From Bradyrhizobium sp. WSM1743 (lineage in GTDB: Bacteria > Pseudomonadota > Alphaproteobacteria > Rhizobiales > Xanthobacteraceae): DNA of 64,000 nucleotides. Shown one piece after another: positions 1 through 7,341 of this stretch (positions are counted from its first letter, which is position 1; each line of letters starts with the position of its first letter). Both the position numbers and the translations under genes were made by a program. The stretch lies in assembly GCF_000473065.1 (NCBI RefSeq), contig NZ_AXAZ01000032.1, forward strand, positions 21,344 to 85,343. The letters run 5' to 3'. The notes beneath the pieces are model-generated. The model saw nothing but the letters and a program-made list of their open reading frames with translations, searched no databases and was not told where the DNA came from.

Positions 1-842
1 AAGTCGTCGTCCTCGGCGGTGACGTCCTTGAAGAAGATGTTCGGCGATTTGCCGCCGAGCTCCAGCGTAACAGGGATGAGGTTCTGGCTGGCGTACTGCA
101 TGATCAGCCGGCCCGTCGTGGTCTCGCCGGTGAAGGCGATCTTGGCAATGCGCGGGCTGGACGCCAGCGGCTTGCCGGCCTCGAGGCCAAAACCGTTGAC
201 AATGTTGAGCACGCTAGGCGGCAGGATGTCGGCGATGATCTCGGCCCAGACCATGATCGAGGCCGGGGTCTGCTCGGCGGGCTTGAGCACGACGCAATTG
301 CCGGCAGCGAGCGCCGGCGCGAGCTTCCAGCACGCCATCAGCAGCGGGAAGTTCCAGGGAATGATCTGGCCGACCACGCCGAGCGGCTCGTGGAAATGAT
401 AGGCGATGGTGTCGTGGTCGATCTCGCCGATCGAGCCTTCCTGGGCGCGGACGACACCGGCGAAATAGCGGAAATGGTCGATGGCGAGCGGCAGGTCGGC
501 GGCGCGGGTCTCGCGGATCGGCTTGCCGTTGTCCCAGGTCTCGGCGATGGCAAGGCGCTCGAGATTGTCTTCCATGTGATCGGCAATCTTGTTCAGGATC
601 GCGGCGCGCTCGGCGACGCTGGTGCGGCCCCAGGCGGCCTTGGCGGCATGCGCCGCGTCGAGCGCCGCCTCGACGTCCTGCGCGTCGGACCGCGCGATCT
701 TGCAGACGACCTGGCCGGTCAGCGGCGAGGCATTGTCGAAATATTTGCCCGAGATCGGCGCCACGAACTTGCCGCCGATGAAATTGTCGTAGCGTTCGGC
801 AAAGGGAACTTTGGTGACGCTGAGGAATTCCACCTTGTTCAT
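1..842 (-). CDS. NAD-dependent aldehyde dehydrogenase (C-terminus beyond window edge)
   Basis: Translation of the minus strand gives the first ~280 residues of an aldehyde dehydrogenase that normally has about 506. It oxidises an aldehyde (probably acetaldehyde or a similar short aldehyde) to the acid with NAD. Visible family marks are the cofactor-site motif PWNFPLLM near residue 160, the nucleotide-contact stretch FTGETTTG, and ELGGKSPN near residue 260, which contains the general-base Glu. The catalytic Cys motif lies beyond position 1. The ATG at 840-842 follows GGGAG with a 6-base spacer. The next gene upstream on the same strand is an AcoR-like regulator, and a 20-base palindrome lies between them, which suggests dedicated control. 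Substrate is an inference. Confidence 0.95.
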   Translation of the reverse strand, partial: MNKVEFLSVTKVPFAERYDNFIGGKFVAPISGKYFDNASPLTGQVVCKIARSDAQDVEAALDAAHAAKAAWGRTSVAERAAILNKIADHMEDNLERLAIAETWDNGKPIRETRAADLPLAIDHFRYFAGVVRAQEGSIGEIDHDTIAYHFHEPLGVVGQIIPWNFPLLMACWKLAPALAAGNCVVLKPAEQTPASIMVWAEIIADILPPSVLNIVNGFGLEAGKPLASSPRIAKIAFTGETTTGRLIMQYASQNLIPVTLELGGKSPNIFFKDVTAEDDD

Positions 843-958
843 TGATCACTCCCGATGTTTGCTGTTTGCGCAATTCGTCGCGTGGCCCGCGACTTGCGCC
901 GACGATGTCGTGGGAGGTGTTGTCTGTCAGCCCGGCGGGAAGCGATGGCGGGGCCGAC

Positions 959-978
959 CTGTCGCAGTTCTGCGACAG
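959..978. promoter_or_regulatory. Perfect inverted repeat, candidate operator for the aldehyde dehydrogenase gene
   Basis: CTGTCGCA-N4-TGCGACAG, a perfect 8-base dyad. It lies 117-136 bases upstream of the aldehyde dehydrogenase ATG, a typical distance for an upstream activator site. The neighbouring regulator has a Fis-type HTH, a class that binds dyads of this size. The pairing of site and regulator is inferred. I found no GG-N10-GC sigma-54 element between the site and the start codon. Confidence 0.5.
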
Positions 979-1030
979 TCGCACTGGCCCGCTACAAGCA
1001 AGGGGCGATTGGGGCGCCTGCGGTTTCCAC

Positions 1031-1114
1031 ATCGTCATTGCGAGCGCAGCGAAACAATCCAGAATCTTTCCGCGGAAGGACTCTGTATTGCTTGGCTGCG
1101 CTCGCAATGACGAT
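1031..1114. repeat. 84-bp palindromic dispersed repeat (perfect 20-bp arms)
   Basis: The arms at 1031-1050 and 1095-1114 are perfect reverse complements (starting ATCGTCATTGCGAGCGCAGC), with a partly self-complementary core around TTCCGCGGAA. Elements of this type, beginning GTCATTGCGAGCGCAGCGAA, are scattered between genes in Bradyrhizobium genomes. A transcript would fold into a long hairpin. It sits between the regulator and the aldehyde dehydrogenase, so it may also limit read-through between them. Confidence 0.85.
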
Positions 1115-1131
1115 CGAGGAGATAGCGCGGC

Positions 1132-2094
1132 TCAGTGGTTCAGCTCGAACCGCTTCAGCTTCCTGTGCAACGTGGCGCGGCTGACGCCGAGAGCCTTGGC
1201 AGCTGCCGAGACATTGCCGCCGGCGCGGAGCAGCGCGCGCTGCAACACCGCGCGCTGGCCGCCGGCAAGGTGATCGCGCGCGGTATCGCCGCCGAGAAGG
1301 TCGGCGGCAGGCACCGGCTGCAAGGCCCGGCCGGGCGCGATTCCGAGCGCCACCCGGGCGGAGCGGGTGGCGCCGATCACGAGGTCGTCCGCATCGACCG
1401 CAACGAGACCGCCGCAACTTCCATCCGCAGCTTGCGTCAGCACGATACGGGTATGGGCAAAAGCCTTTCGAAACAGGTCGGCCTCGATCCGCTTGGCCGC
1501 CTCGCCCGCCGCCAAAGCGATCAGGCTGGCGAAGGCGTCGGTGCGGTCGGCGCGGCAGGAGGAGACGTCGAGCACGCCCGCGAGCGCCGCTTCATGGTCG
1601 TAGATCGGAACGGCCGTGCAGCTCAGCAGCGTATTGCGGGCAAAGAAGTGCTGGTCGCGATCGATCGTCAATGGACGCTGCTCGACGAGGCAAGTGCCGA
1701 TGCCGTTGGTGCCCTCATGCTCCTCGCTCCAGAGCGCACCGGTCCACAGGCCCCAAGACTGAAACGTCGCATCGTCCGCCACCGTGCCGCGACGATCGAC
1801 CGGCACGCCATCGCGGTCGGCGAGCAGCACGCAGCAGCCGGCGGCGCCGACGGCCTGATAAAGCCGATCCATCGCGCCTTGCGTGGCGGCCAGAAGCGGC
1901 GCGATGCGCTCGCGCGCCTGGTGCAGCTCAGCTTCCGTCAGCCGCATCGGCGCGCTGTGGCCACCGGGATCGAGATGATGCAATCTCGAGGAACGGCGCC
2001 ACGAGGCCACGAGCGCGGACCGAGCCGCCTGGCCTGACGCGATGGCGGCCTCGACGCGGGCCGCGTGATGCCGGGGCATTGACCCATTCACCAC
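1132..2094 (-). CDS. AcoR-like GAF/Fis-HTH transcriptional regulator without AAA+ domain
   Basis: 320 residues. The N-terminal two thirds (about 60-215) is a GAF-type sensor region of the kind found in AcoR activators of acetoin/glycerol metabolism (for example WSEEHEGTNGIGTCL and the stretch LSCTAVPIYD). The last ~45 residues form a Fis-type helix-turn-helix (NVSAAAKALGVSRATLHRKL). The central AAA+ sigma-54 contact domain, including GAFTGA and the Walker motifs, is absent and the GAF region runs directly toward the HTH, so it probably does not act through sigma-54. The GTG at 2092-2094 (a second GTG follows) has GGAGG at 2100-2104. A FixK-type box lies 45 bases upstream. The likely target is the aldehyde dehydrogenase gene downstream on the same strand. 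Confidence 0.85.
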   Translation of the reverse strand: MVNGSMPRHHAARVEAAIASGQAARSALVASWRRSSRLHHLDPGGHSAPMRLTEAELHQARERIAPLLAATQGAMDRLYQAVGAAGCCVLLADRDGVPVDRRGTVADDATFQSWGLWTGALWSEEHEGTNGIGTCLVEQRPLTIDRDQHFFARNTLLSCTAVPIYDHEAALAGVLDVSSCRADRTDAFASLIALAAGEAAKRIEADLFRKAFAHTRIVLTQAADGSCGGLVAVDADDLVIGATRSARVALGIAPGRALQPVPAADLLGGDTARDHLAGGQRAVLQRALLRAGGNVSAAAKALGVSRATLHRKLKRFELNH

Positions 2095-2138
2095 TGTTTC
2101 CTCCGGAGGGCAGTCTAGAACGTGCCGGTGCTGCCCGG

Positions 2139-2152
2139 TTGATCTGCGTCAA
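2139..2152. promoter_or_regulatory. FixK/FNR-type box upstream of the AcoR-like regulator
   Basis: TTGATCTGCGTCAA matches the TTGA-N6-TCAA dyad bound by FixK2/FNR proteins. Its centre is about 51 bases upstream of the GTG start at 2094. A class II site centred at -41.5 would put the transcription start near 2104, right at the ribosome-binding site, so the spacing is tight but possible. This suggests oxygen-responsive expression of the regulator. I saw no other good match in intergenic DNA of the window. Confidence 0.6.
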
Positions 2153-2292
2153 CTTCGGCATGCACCATAGAAGCCATGTGCCAGCGACGGTGCTGCCGTC
2201 AAGGTGTCCGCCCGGTTCCGGGCTTACGACCTTCGCAGGAGCATCGGTTTCGGCAGCGGCTTTTGGTGCCGCTTTCGAAAGCTGCGGATGTG

Positions 2293-2610
2293 CTAATTCG
2301 CCGGGATCATCCGAACGAGATCGCGCGGATTGACATAATCGAGCTGGAAGCGCGCCCGCTCGTCCAGCATGTCGGGGTCGATCTTCTCGGACCGCAGCAG
2401 CGACACCCGCTGCTCGCTCCTGGCGCGCTCACGCTTGAGCTGGGCCAGCTCGCTGGTCAGCGCGATGATTTCCTGGTCGAGCTCCTGGCGGGCGTTGAGG
2501 CCGTATTTGCCGGTATAGGCGTTGATGCCGAAATAGCCGACGATCGCCGCCGCCATCGCGTAGAGGGCAAGACCGGTCAGGATCGATTTCAGGCGCGCGC
2601 GGGAGACCAT
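2293..2610 (-). CDS. ftsB: FtsB-like septum formation initiator
   Basis: 105 residues, typical for the DivIC/FtsB family. A short cytoplasmic N-terminus (MVSRARLKS) is followed by one membrane segment at about residues 10-28 and a charged coiled-coil stretch at about 38-75. The C-terminus ends FQLDYVNPRDLVRMIPAN. FtsB joins FtsL and FtsQ in the periplasm and helps activate septal peptidoglycan synthesis. The start at 2608-2610 is the one that keeps the usual short N-terminus; an upstream in-frame extension would run through a dispersed repeat and is not credible. Enolase lies a few genes away, as is common for ftsB. The ribosome-binding site is weak. Confidence 0.88.
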   Translation of the reverse strand: MVSRARLKSILTGLALYAMAAAIVGYFGINAYTGKYGLNARQELDQEIIALTSELAQLKRERARSEQRVSLLRSEKIDPDMLDERARFQLDYVNPRDLVRMIPAN

Positions 2611-2661
2611 CCTGGGAAGATGGGACAGGTTGGTTAAGGGAGTGCTAATTCCAAGATAGAG

Positions 2662-2761
2662 GTCATTCCGGGGCGGCTCGAAGAGCCGAACCCGGAATCT
2701 CGAGATTCTCAGGTGCGCAATTGCGCACCATAGTTCGATGCTCCGCACGCCCCGGAATGAC
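2662..2761. repeat. 100-bp palindromic dispersed repeat
   Basis: The outer arms GTCATTCCGGGGC (2662-2674) and GCCCCGGAATGAC (2749-2761) are perfectly complementary. A perfect 18-base palindrome, GGTGCGCAATTGCGCACC, sits in the middle (2712-2729). This is a second type of repeat, different from the one at 1031. It fills the gap between the FMN reductase and ftsB, both on the minus strand. Confidence 0.8.
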
Positions 2762-2770
2762 GCCACCCTT

Positions 2771-3322
2771 TTAGCCTTGATGTTTCGACACGTGCGCAGC
2801 GAAGGCTTCGATGTATTGCAGCAGCACGGACTTGAGCGAGTCCTTGGTCAGGTTGCCGTCGGCGTCGAAGGCGTCGCCGATACCGTTGAGGTAGATCTCC
2901 GGCTGCTGGAGGATCGGACCGGAAATGCCCGGCAGGATGGTCTGCAGATGCTTGGCCGCGCTGACGCCGCCGAGCGGCCCCGGCGAGTTGGAGATGATGC
3001 CGACCGGCTTGCCGAGGAACGAGCTCTTGCCATAGGGCCGCGAGGCGACGTCGATGGCGTTCTTGAGAACGCCCGGGATCGAGCGGTTGTATTCGGGCGT
3101 GACGAACAGGACGCCGTTCGACTTCTGGAGCTTCTCGCGGAAGGCGAGCCAGTCCGCGGGCGGCGCGCCCTCGAGGTCCTGGTTGAAGAACGAGATGCCC
3201 GCCGGCGTGATGACCTCGAGCTTGAGCGAGCCAGGCGCGAGCTTGGCGAGCGCATTGGCGATCTTGAGCGAGAAGCCGTCCTTGCGCAGGCTGCCGGCGA
3301 TCACGACGATATTGTAGGCCAT
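2771..3322 (-). CDS. NADPH-dependent FMN reductase (NAD(P)H:quinone oxidoreductase type)
   Basis: 183 residues with a flavodoxin-like fold. The N-terminal phosphate loop is IAGSLRKDGFS (residues 8-18), and the family signature TPEYNRSIPGVLKNAID lies near residues 75-92. Such enzymes pass electrons from NADPH to FMN, quinones, azo compounds or chromate. The substrate cannot be read from sequence. The ATG at 3320-3322 follows AAGGA with a 7-base gap; longer in-frame starts have no ribosome-binding site. It lies alone between two palindromic repeats, so it is probably transcribed as a single unit. Confidence 0.9.
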   Translation of the reverse strand: MAYNIVVIAGSLRKDGFSLKIANALAKLAPGSLKLEVITPAGISFFNQDLEGAPPADWLAFREKLQKSNGVLFVTPEYNRSIPGVLKNAIDVASRPYGKSSFLGKPVGIISNSPGPLGGVSAAKHLQTILPGISGPILQQPEIYLNGIGDAFDADGNLTKDSLKSVLLQYIEAFAAHVSKHQG

Positions 3323-3440
3323 TGAGTGTCCTTGAGGCTTGAGCGGGAATACCGGGAAAGCACTTAAGGCATCAGGGCCGATAGATGCAAGTGCATGGAC
3401 TGGCTCGATTTGGAAACGCTGTGTTTCGCGAAAGTGGCCG

Positions 3441-3527
3441 GTAGCCCGGATGGAGCGCACAGCGAAATCCGGGGTCTTGCCACAAGCGACAGAGGTCCCG
3501 GATTTCGCTGCGCTCCATCCAGGCTAC
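3441..3527. repeat. 87-bp palindromic dispersed repeat (GTAGCCCGGATGGAGCGC type)
   Basis: The left arm GTAGCCCGGATGGAGCGC (3441-3458) pairs with GCGCTCCATCCAGGCTAC near the right end (to 3527), apart from a single difference, and AGCGAAATCCGGG pairs with CCCGGATTTCGCT further in. The left arm carries two extra bases (CA) relative to the right. This is a third repeat class, seen widely between genes in Bradyrhizobium. It lies upstream of the FMN reductase and downstream of the metallo-hydrolase. Confidence 0.82.
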
Positions 3528-3531
3528 GATT

Positions 3532-3563
3532 CCAAAACAATCGGGCCGCCAAGCGGCGGCCCG
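3532..3563 (-). terminator. Intrinsic terminator after the MBL-fold gene
   Basis: On the minus strand, 28 bases after the metallo-hydrolase stop, CGGGCCGCC-GCTT-GGCGGCCCG forms a 9-bp GC stem (3542-3563). It is followed by ATTGTTTTGG, a short U-rich tail. Confidence 0.65.
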
Positions 3564-3590
3564 AACGTTCGCGCAAGTCTGCAAATCAAA

Positions 3591-4589
3591 TCAGATCGTC
3601 GGATTCCACGCCGACGGGATCAGGCGATATTTGGCGCCGTCCTTCTCCACATGGCCGACCGAGGGGAAGGCGAAGTGGAAGCCGATGACGGTCGCCTTCT
3701 CCGCTGCCGCCAAATCGTAGAACTTGTGGCGCGTCGCCTGCGCCATCGCGGCATCGTTGTCAAACATCACGTGCCAGTCCGGATTGCGCAGGAAGAATTC
3801 GGGGATGTTGGTGACGTCGGACTGGATCAGCACCTTGGCATCGCCAGAGGCGACCGCGAACGAGGTGTGCCCCGGCGTATGGCCGGGTGTCGCGATCGAG
3901 GTGATGCCGGGCGCGACCTCCTTGCCCCACTCGTACTTGGTCACCTTGGACTCGAGGCCGGCGAAGGTCTTCTTCACATTGGCGAAGTAGTTCTTCATCA
4001 TCGGGTTGGACTCGGCCTTGGCGGCATTGTCCTCGCTGGTCCAGAACTCCCAGTCCTTGCCCGGCACCATGATCTCTGCATTCGGGAAGGCCAGCGCGCC
4101 ATCGGCGAGACGGATGCCGTTGGTATGGTCGGGATGCAGATGCGACAGCAGCACGACGTCGATGTTCTTCGGGTCGACGCCGGCGGCAGCAAGGTTTTGC
4201 AAGGTGCGGCCGACCGCACCCTTGCTCGCCTCGAAATTCGCAATGCCGTTGCCGGTATCGATCAGCACGAGCTTGGAGCCGGTGTTGATGAGCTGCGGGT
4301 TGAACGGCACCCTGACCATGCCCTTCGGCATGTAAGCCGCCTCGCCTGCGGCCAGAGCCTCGTCCTTCGGAATGTTGGCGACGAACTTGTCCGGCATCGG
4401 GAAGGTGCGCGCGCCGTCATTGATCGAGGTGCACTCGAAGCTGCCGACCTTGTAGCGGTAGAAGCCCGGCGCCTGCGTCCCGGCTGGCGGCACTGAGGCG
4501 TTGGCAGTGATGGGGCCAAGCCCGGTAATGGCAGCCGCGCCCATGGCGGCCGCGCCTGCGAGCAGGTGACGGCGATTGAGATCGGTCAT
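3591..4589 (-). CDS. Tat-exported MBL-fold metallo-hydrolase
   Basis: 332 residues. The N-terminus MTDLNRRHLLAGAAAMG is a twin-arginine leader, with probable cleavage after about residue 32. The mature domain has the metallo-beta-lactamase metal motif HLHPDH (about residues 150-155), the later metal ligands in TPGHTPGH and QSDVTN, and a final His near FHFAFPSVGH. It is therefore a periplasmic di-metal hydrolase; substrates in this broad family range from lactones and thioesters to organophosphates. The gene stands between its own terminator and the MDR oxidoreductase gene, 116 bases from the latter on the same strand. Substrate unknown. Confidence 0.9.
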   Translation of the reverse strand: MTDLNRRHLLAGAAAMGAAAITGLGPITANASVPPAGTQAPGFYRYKVGSFECTSINDGARTFPMPDKFVANIPKDEALAAGEAAYMPKGMVRVPFNPQLINTGSKLVLIDTGNGIANFEASKGAVGRTLQNLAAAGVDPKNIDVVLLSHLHPDHTNGIRLADGALAFPNAEIMVPGKDWEFWTSEDNAAKAESNPMMKNYFANVKKTFAGLESKVTKYEWGKEVAPGITSIATPGHTPGHTSFAVASGDAKVLIQSDVTNIPEFFLRNPDWHVMFDNDAAMAQATRHKFYDLAAAEKATVIGFHFAFPSVGHVEKDGAKYRLIPSAWNPTI

Positions 4590-4705
4590 GGAAAGTCCCT
4601 TCTGAGCGCCTTGCGGTTTTTCCGCTTCAAATGGCGGCGGAATAATCTCCGGCTTCGCTCAGAAGGCAAGACCTTCCTTCGGTGACGTGCCGTCGCACAT
4701 CAGGA

Positions 4706-5839
4706 TTATTTATTTGGGTTGATGAGGAATTTTTCGCCGGTGGCGCGTTTGGCGTACACCGCGATGTTGGCGGGATCGAGCGCCTCGGCAAGCGACACCA
4801 CCTTGGTGTAGTGGCTGGCGAAGGTGGTCTTCAGCTCGGACGCCACGCGCTGGCGCAGGCGGCCGATCTCGGCCGGACCGATCTTCTGAAGGAATGGCGT
4901 GAGCAGCCAGCCGCCGACGCCCCAGGAGAGGCCGAACGAGCGGTTCAGCTCCGTCGGCCGCGTGTCGAGGCTGCCATAGATGTAGACCTGCTTGTACACG
5001 TTGGAGCCGTAGCGGCTGTACTCTTTCGCGGTCTTGTTGGCCGCAACTTCCATCGCGGTCAGAATCTGGCTCGCCAGCTTGCCGCCGCCGATGGCATCGA
5101 AGGCGATGGTGGCGCCGGTCTCGACCAGTGCGTTGGTGAGATCGTCCATGAAGCTCGGCGCGCTGGAATCCACGACGTATTTGGCGCCGATCTTGTGCAG
5201 GATGTCAGCCTGCTCCTTGCTCCTGACGATGTTGACGAGGCCGATGCCGTCCTTGATGCAGATCTTGTTGAGCATCTGGCCGAGATTGGAGGCGGCGGCC
5301 GTGTGCACGAGCGCCTTGTGATTCTCCCGCCGCATCGTCTCGGTCATGCCGAGTGCTGTCAGTGGATTGACGAACCAGGAGGCACCGTCCGCCGCCGTGG
5401 TGCCCGCCGGCAGCTCCATGACGTCGCGGACCTTGAGCACGCGGTACTGCGTGTACATTGCTCCGCCGATCATCGACACCGTCTTGCCCATCAGCGCTTT
5501 CGCCGCGTCCGACGAGCCGGTCCGGATCACCGTGCCGGCGCCCTCATTGCCGACCGGCAGTGACTGATCGAACCTGGCCGCCATCGTCCGCATCGCCGCC
5601 TCCGGCATCGTGGCGGTGATGACCGGCATCTCCTTGGTGCCGGAGGCCTTGGCGGCCGCCATGTCGGCTGCCCCGATCAGGAGCCCGAGGTCGGATGGGT
5701 TGATCGGGGTGGCTTCGACGCGAACCACGACCTCATCATCGGCCGGCTCCGGCGTCGGGACGTTCACGAGAGACAATTCCAGCTCGCCGCTCTTCTTCAG
5801 CAGCGAACGCAGTTCCAGTCCCGACTTGCCGTCGCTCAT
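4706..5839 (-). CDS. MDR-family zinc-binding-type dehydrogenase/quinone reductase-like protein
   Basis: 377 residues of the medium-chain dehydrogenase/reductase superfamily. The N-terminal GroES-like half includes EATPINPSDLGLL and GNEGAGTVI. The C-terminal half is a nucleotide-binding domain with HTAAASNLGQMLNKI in place of the usual glycine motif and FDAIGGGKLASQIL further on. Zinc ligands of classical alcohol dehydrogenases are not evident, so an NADPH-dependent quinone or enoyl reduction is more likely. The ATG at 5837-5839 follows GGAGG with a 6-base spacer. It starts 44 bases after eno on the same strand and may be co-transcribed with it. Substrate not determinable. Confidence 0.85.
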   Translation of the reverse strand: MSDGKSGLELRSLLKKSGELELSLVNVPTPEPADDEVVVRVEATPINPSDLGLLIGAADMAAAKASGTKEMPVITATMPEAAMRTMAARFDQSLPVGNEGAGTVIRTGSSDAAKALMGKTVSMIGGAMYTQYRVLKVRDVMELPAGTTAADGASWFVNPLTALGMTETMRRENHKALVHTAAASNLGQMLNKICIKDGIGLVNIVRSKEQADILHKIGAKYVVDSSAPSFMDDLTNALVETGATIAFDAIGGGKLASQILTAMEVAANKTAKEYSRYGSNVYKQVYIYGSLDTRPTELNRSFGLSWGVGGWLLTPFLQKIGPAEIGRLRQRVASELKTTFASHYTKVVSLAEALDPANIAVYAKRATGEKFLINPNK

Positions 5840-5883
5840 TTCGATCCTCCCCTGTCCATCTTTTCCCCGGCCGAGGCGCCGGC

Positions 5884-7167
5884 TTATGCCAGCGCCTTCA
5901 GTGCCGCCTTGCCGCCGTAGAGCGCCTGCTTGCCGAGTTGCTGCTCGATGCGCAGGAGCTGGTTGTATTTGGCGGTTCGGTCGGACCGCGCAAGGGAGCC
6001 GGTCTTGATCTGACCGCAATTGGTGGCGACCGCGAGATCGGCGATGGTGGAATCCTCGGTCTCGCCCGAGCGGTGCGACATCACCGAGGTGTAGCCGGCC
6101 TTGTGCGCCATTTCGACGGCGGCCAGCGTCTCGGTCAGCGTGCCGATCTGGTTGACCTTGATCAGGATCGAGTTGGCGCGGCCGGTCTTGATGCCTTCGG
6201 CGAGACGCTTGACGTTGGTGACGAAGAGATCGTCGCCGACCAGCTGGCACTTCTTGCCGATCAGGTCGGTGAGCTCCTTCCAGCCCTCCATGTCATCTTC
6301 CGACATGCCGTCCTCGATGGTCACGATCGGATAGCGCGCGACCAGATCGGCAAGATACTTCGCCTGCTCAGAGATCGAGCGGGTCTTGGCCTCGCCTTCA
6401 TAGACGTATTTGCCGTCCTTGAAGAACTCGGTCGAGGCGCAGTCGAGGCCGAGCATGATGTCGGTGCCCGCCTTGAAGCCGGCCTTGCCGATCGCGTTCA
6501 TGACGAAGTCGAGCGCCGCGTCCGCAGACGGCAGATTCGGGGCGAAACCGCCCTCGTCGCCGACATTGGTGTTGTGGCCTGCCTTCTTCAATTCAGACTT
6601 CAGCGTGTGGAACACCTCGGCGCCGTAGCGCAGGCCTTCGGCGAAAGAGGATGCGCCGACGGGAAGGATCATGAACTCCTGGAAGTCGATGGGGTTGTCG
6701 GCGTGCACGCCGCCATTGATGATGTTCATCATCGGCACCGGCAACAGGCGCGCGGAGGTGCCGCCGACGTAGCGATAGAGCGGCATGTCGAGCGAGTTCG
6801 CGGCCGCCTTGGCGCAGGCCAGCGAGACGCCAAGAATGGCGTTGGCGCCCAGCCGGCTCTTGTTCGGCGTGCCGTCGAGGTCGATCATGATCTGGTCGAT
6901 CTGGGCCTGCTGCTCGACGTCGAGGCCGCTCAGGGCCTCGAAGATCTCGCCATTGACGGCGCCGACCGCCTTGGTCACGCCCTTGCCGAGATAGCGGGCC
7001 TTGTCGCCGTCGCGCAGTTCCACGGCCTCATGGGCGCCGGTGGAGGCGCCGGACGGCACCGCGGCGCGGCCGAGCGCGCCGTCCTCCAGCACGACATCGA
7101 CCTCGACGGTGGGATTGCCCCGGCTATCGAGAATTTCGCGGCCGATGATGTCGATGATGGCGGTCAT
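5884..7167 (-). CDS. eno: Enolase
   Basis: 427 residues, full length for bacterial enolase. It converts 2-phosphoglycerate to phosphoenolpyruvate in glycolysis and is a usual part of the RNA degradosome. Seen: N-terminal IIGREILDSRGNPTVEVDV, the loop SGASTGAHEA, metal ligands in GLDCAS, the IEDGMSEDD block and DDLFVTN, the catalytic Lys in LIKVNQIGTL, and the enolase signature MSHRSGETED followed by IKTGSLARSDR. The start ATG at 7165-7167 gives the usual MTAIIDIIGRE. The MDR oxidoreductase follows 44 bases downstream. Confidence 0.98.
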   Translation of the reverse strand: MTAIIDIIGREILDSRGNPTVEVDVVLEDGALGRAAVPSGASTGAHEAVELRDGDKARYLGKGVTKAVGAVNGEIFEALSGLDVEQQAQIDQIMIDLDGTPNKSRLGANAILGVSLACAKAAANSLDMPLYRYVGGTSARLLPVPMMNIINGGVHADNPIDFQEFMILPVGASSFAEGLRYGAEVFHTLKSELKKAGHNTNVGDEGGFAPNLPSADAALDFVMNAIGKAGFKAGTDIMLGLDCASTEFFKDGKYVYEGEAKTRSISEQAKYLADLVARYPIVTIEDGMSEDDMEGWKELTDLIGKKCQLVGDDLFVTNVKRLAEGIKTGRANSILIKVNQIGTLTETLAAVEMAHKAGYTSVMSHRSGETEDSTIADLAVATNCGQIKTGSLARSDRTAKYNQLLRIEQQLGKQALYGGKAALKALA

Positions 7168-7341
7168 GATGTCTACTTCCGTTCGTTAGGGCTGATCGGT
7201 GCCGCGGGTCTTACACGGGCCGCAAGCAAATGTGAACGCTTGGACGAGCCGCTTCGACTGACGCGTGAAGCGCCTCAGATTATGCTCGACCGCATCTGGT
7301 CCGCGTGCCCAACCTCAATCTGAAACAGTCGGGGTAACGCC

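Noticed and set aside
843..1000. Sigma-54 promoter for the aldehyde dehydrogenase
   Set aside because: No GG-N10-GC element with acceptable flanks was found, and the regulator lacks the AAA+ domain.
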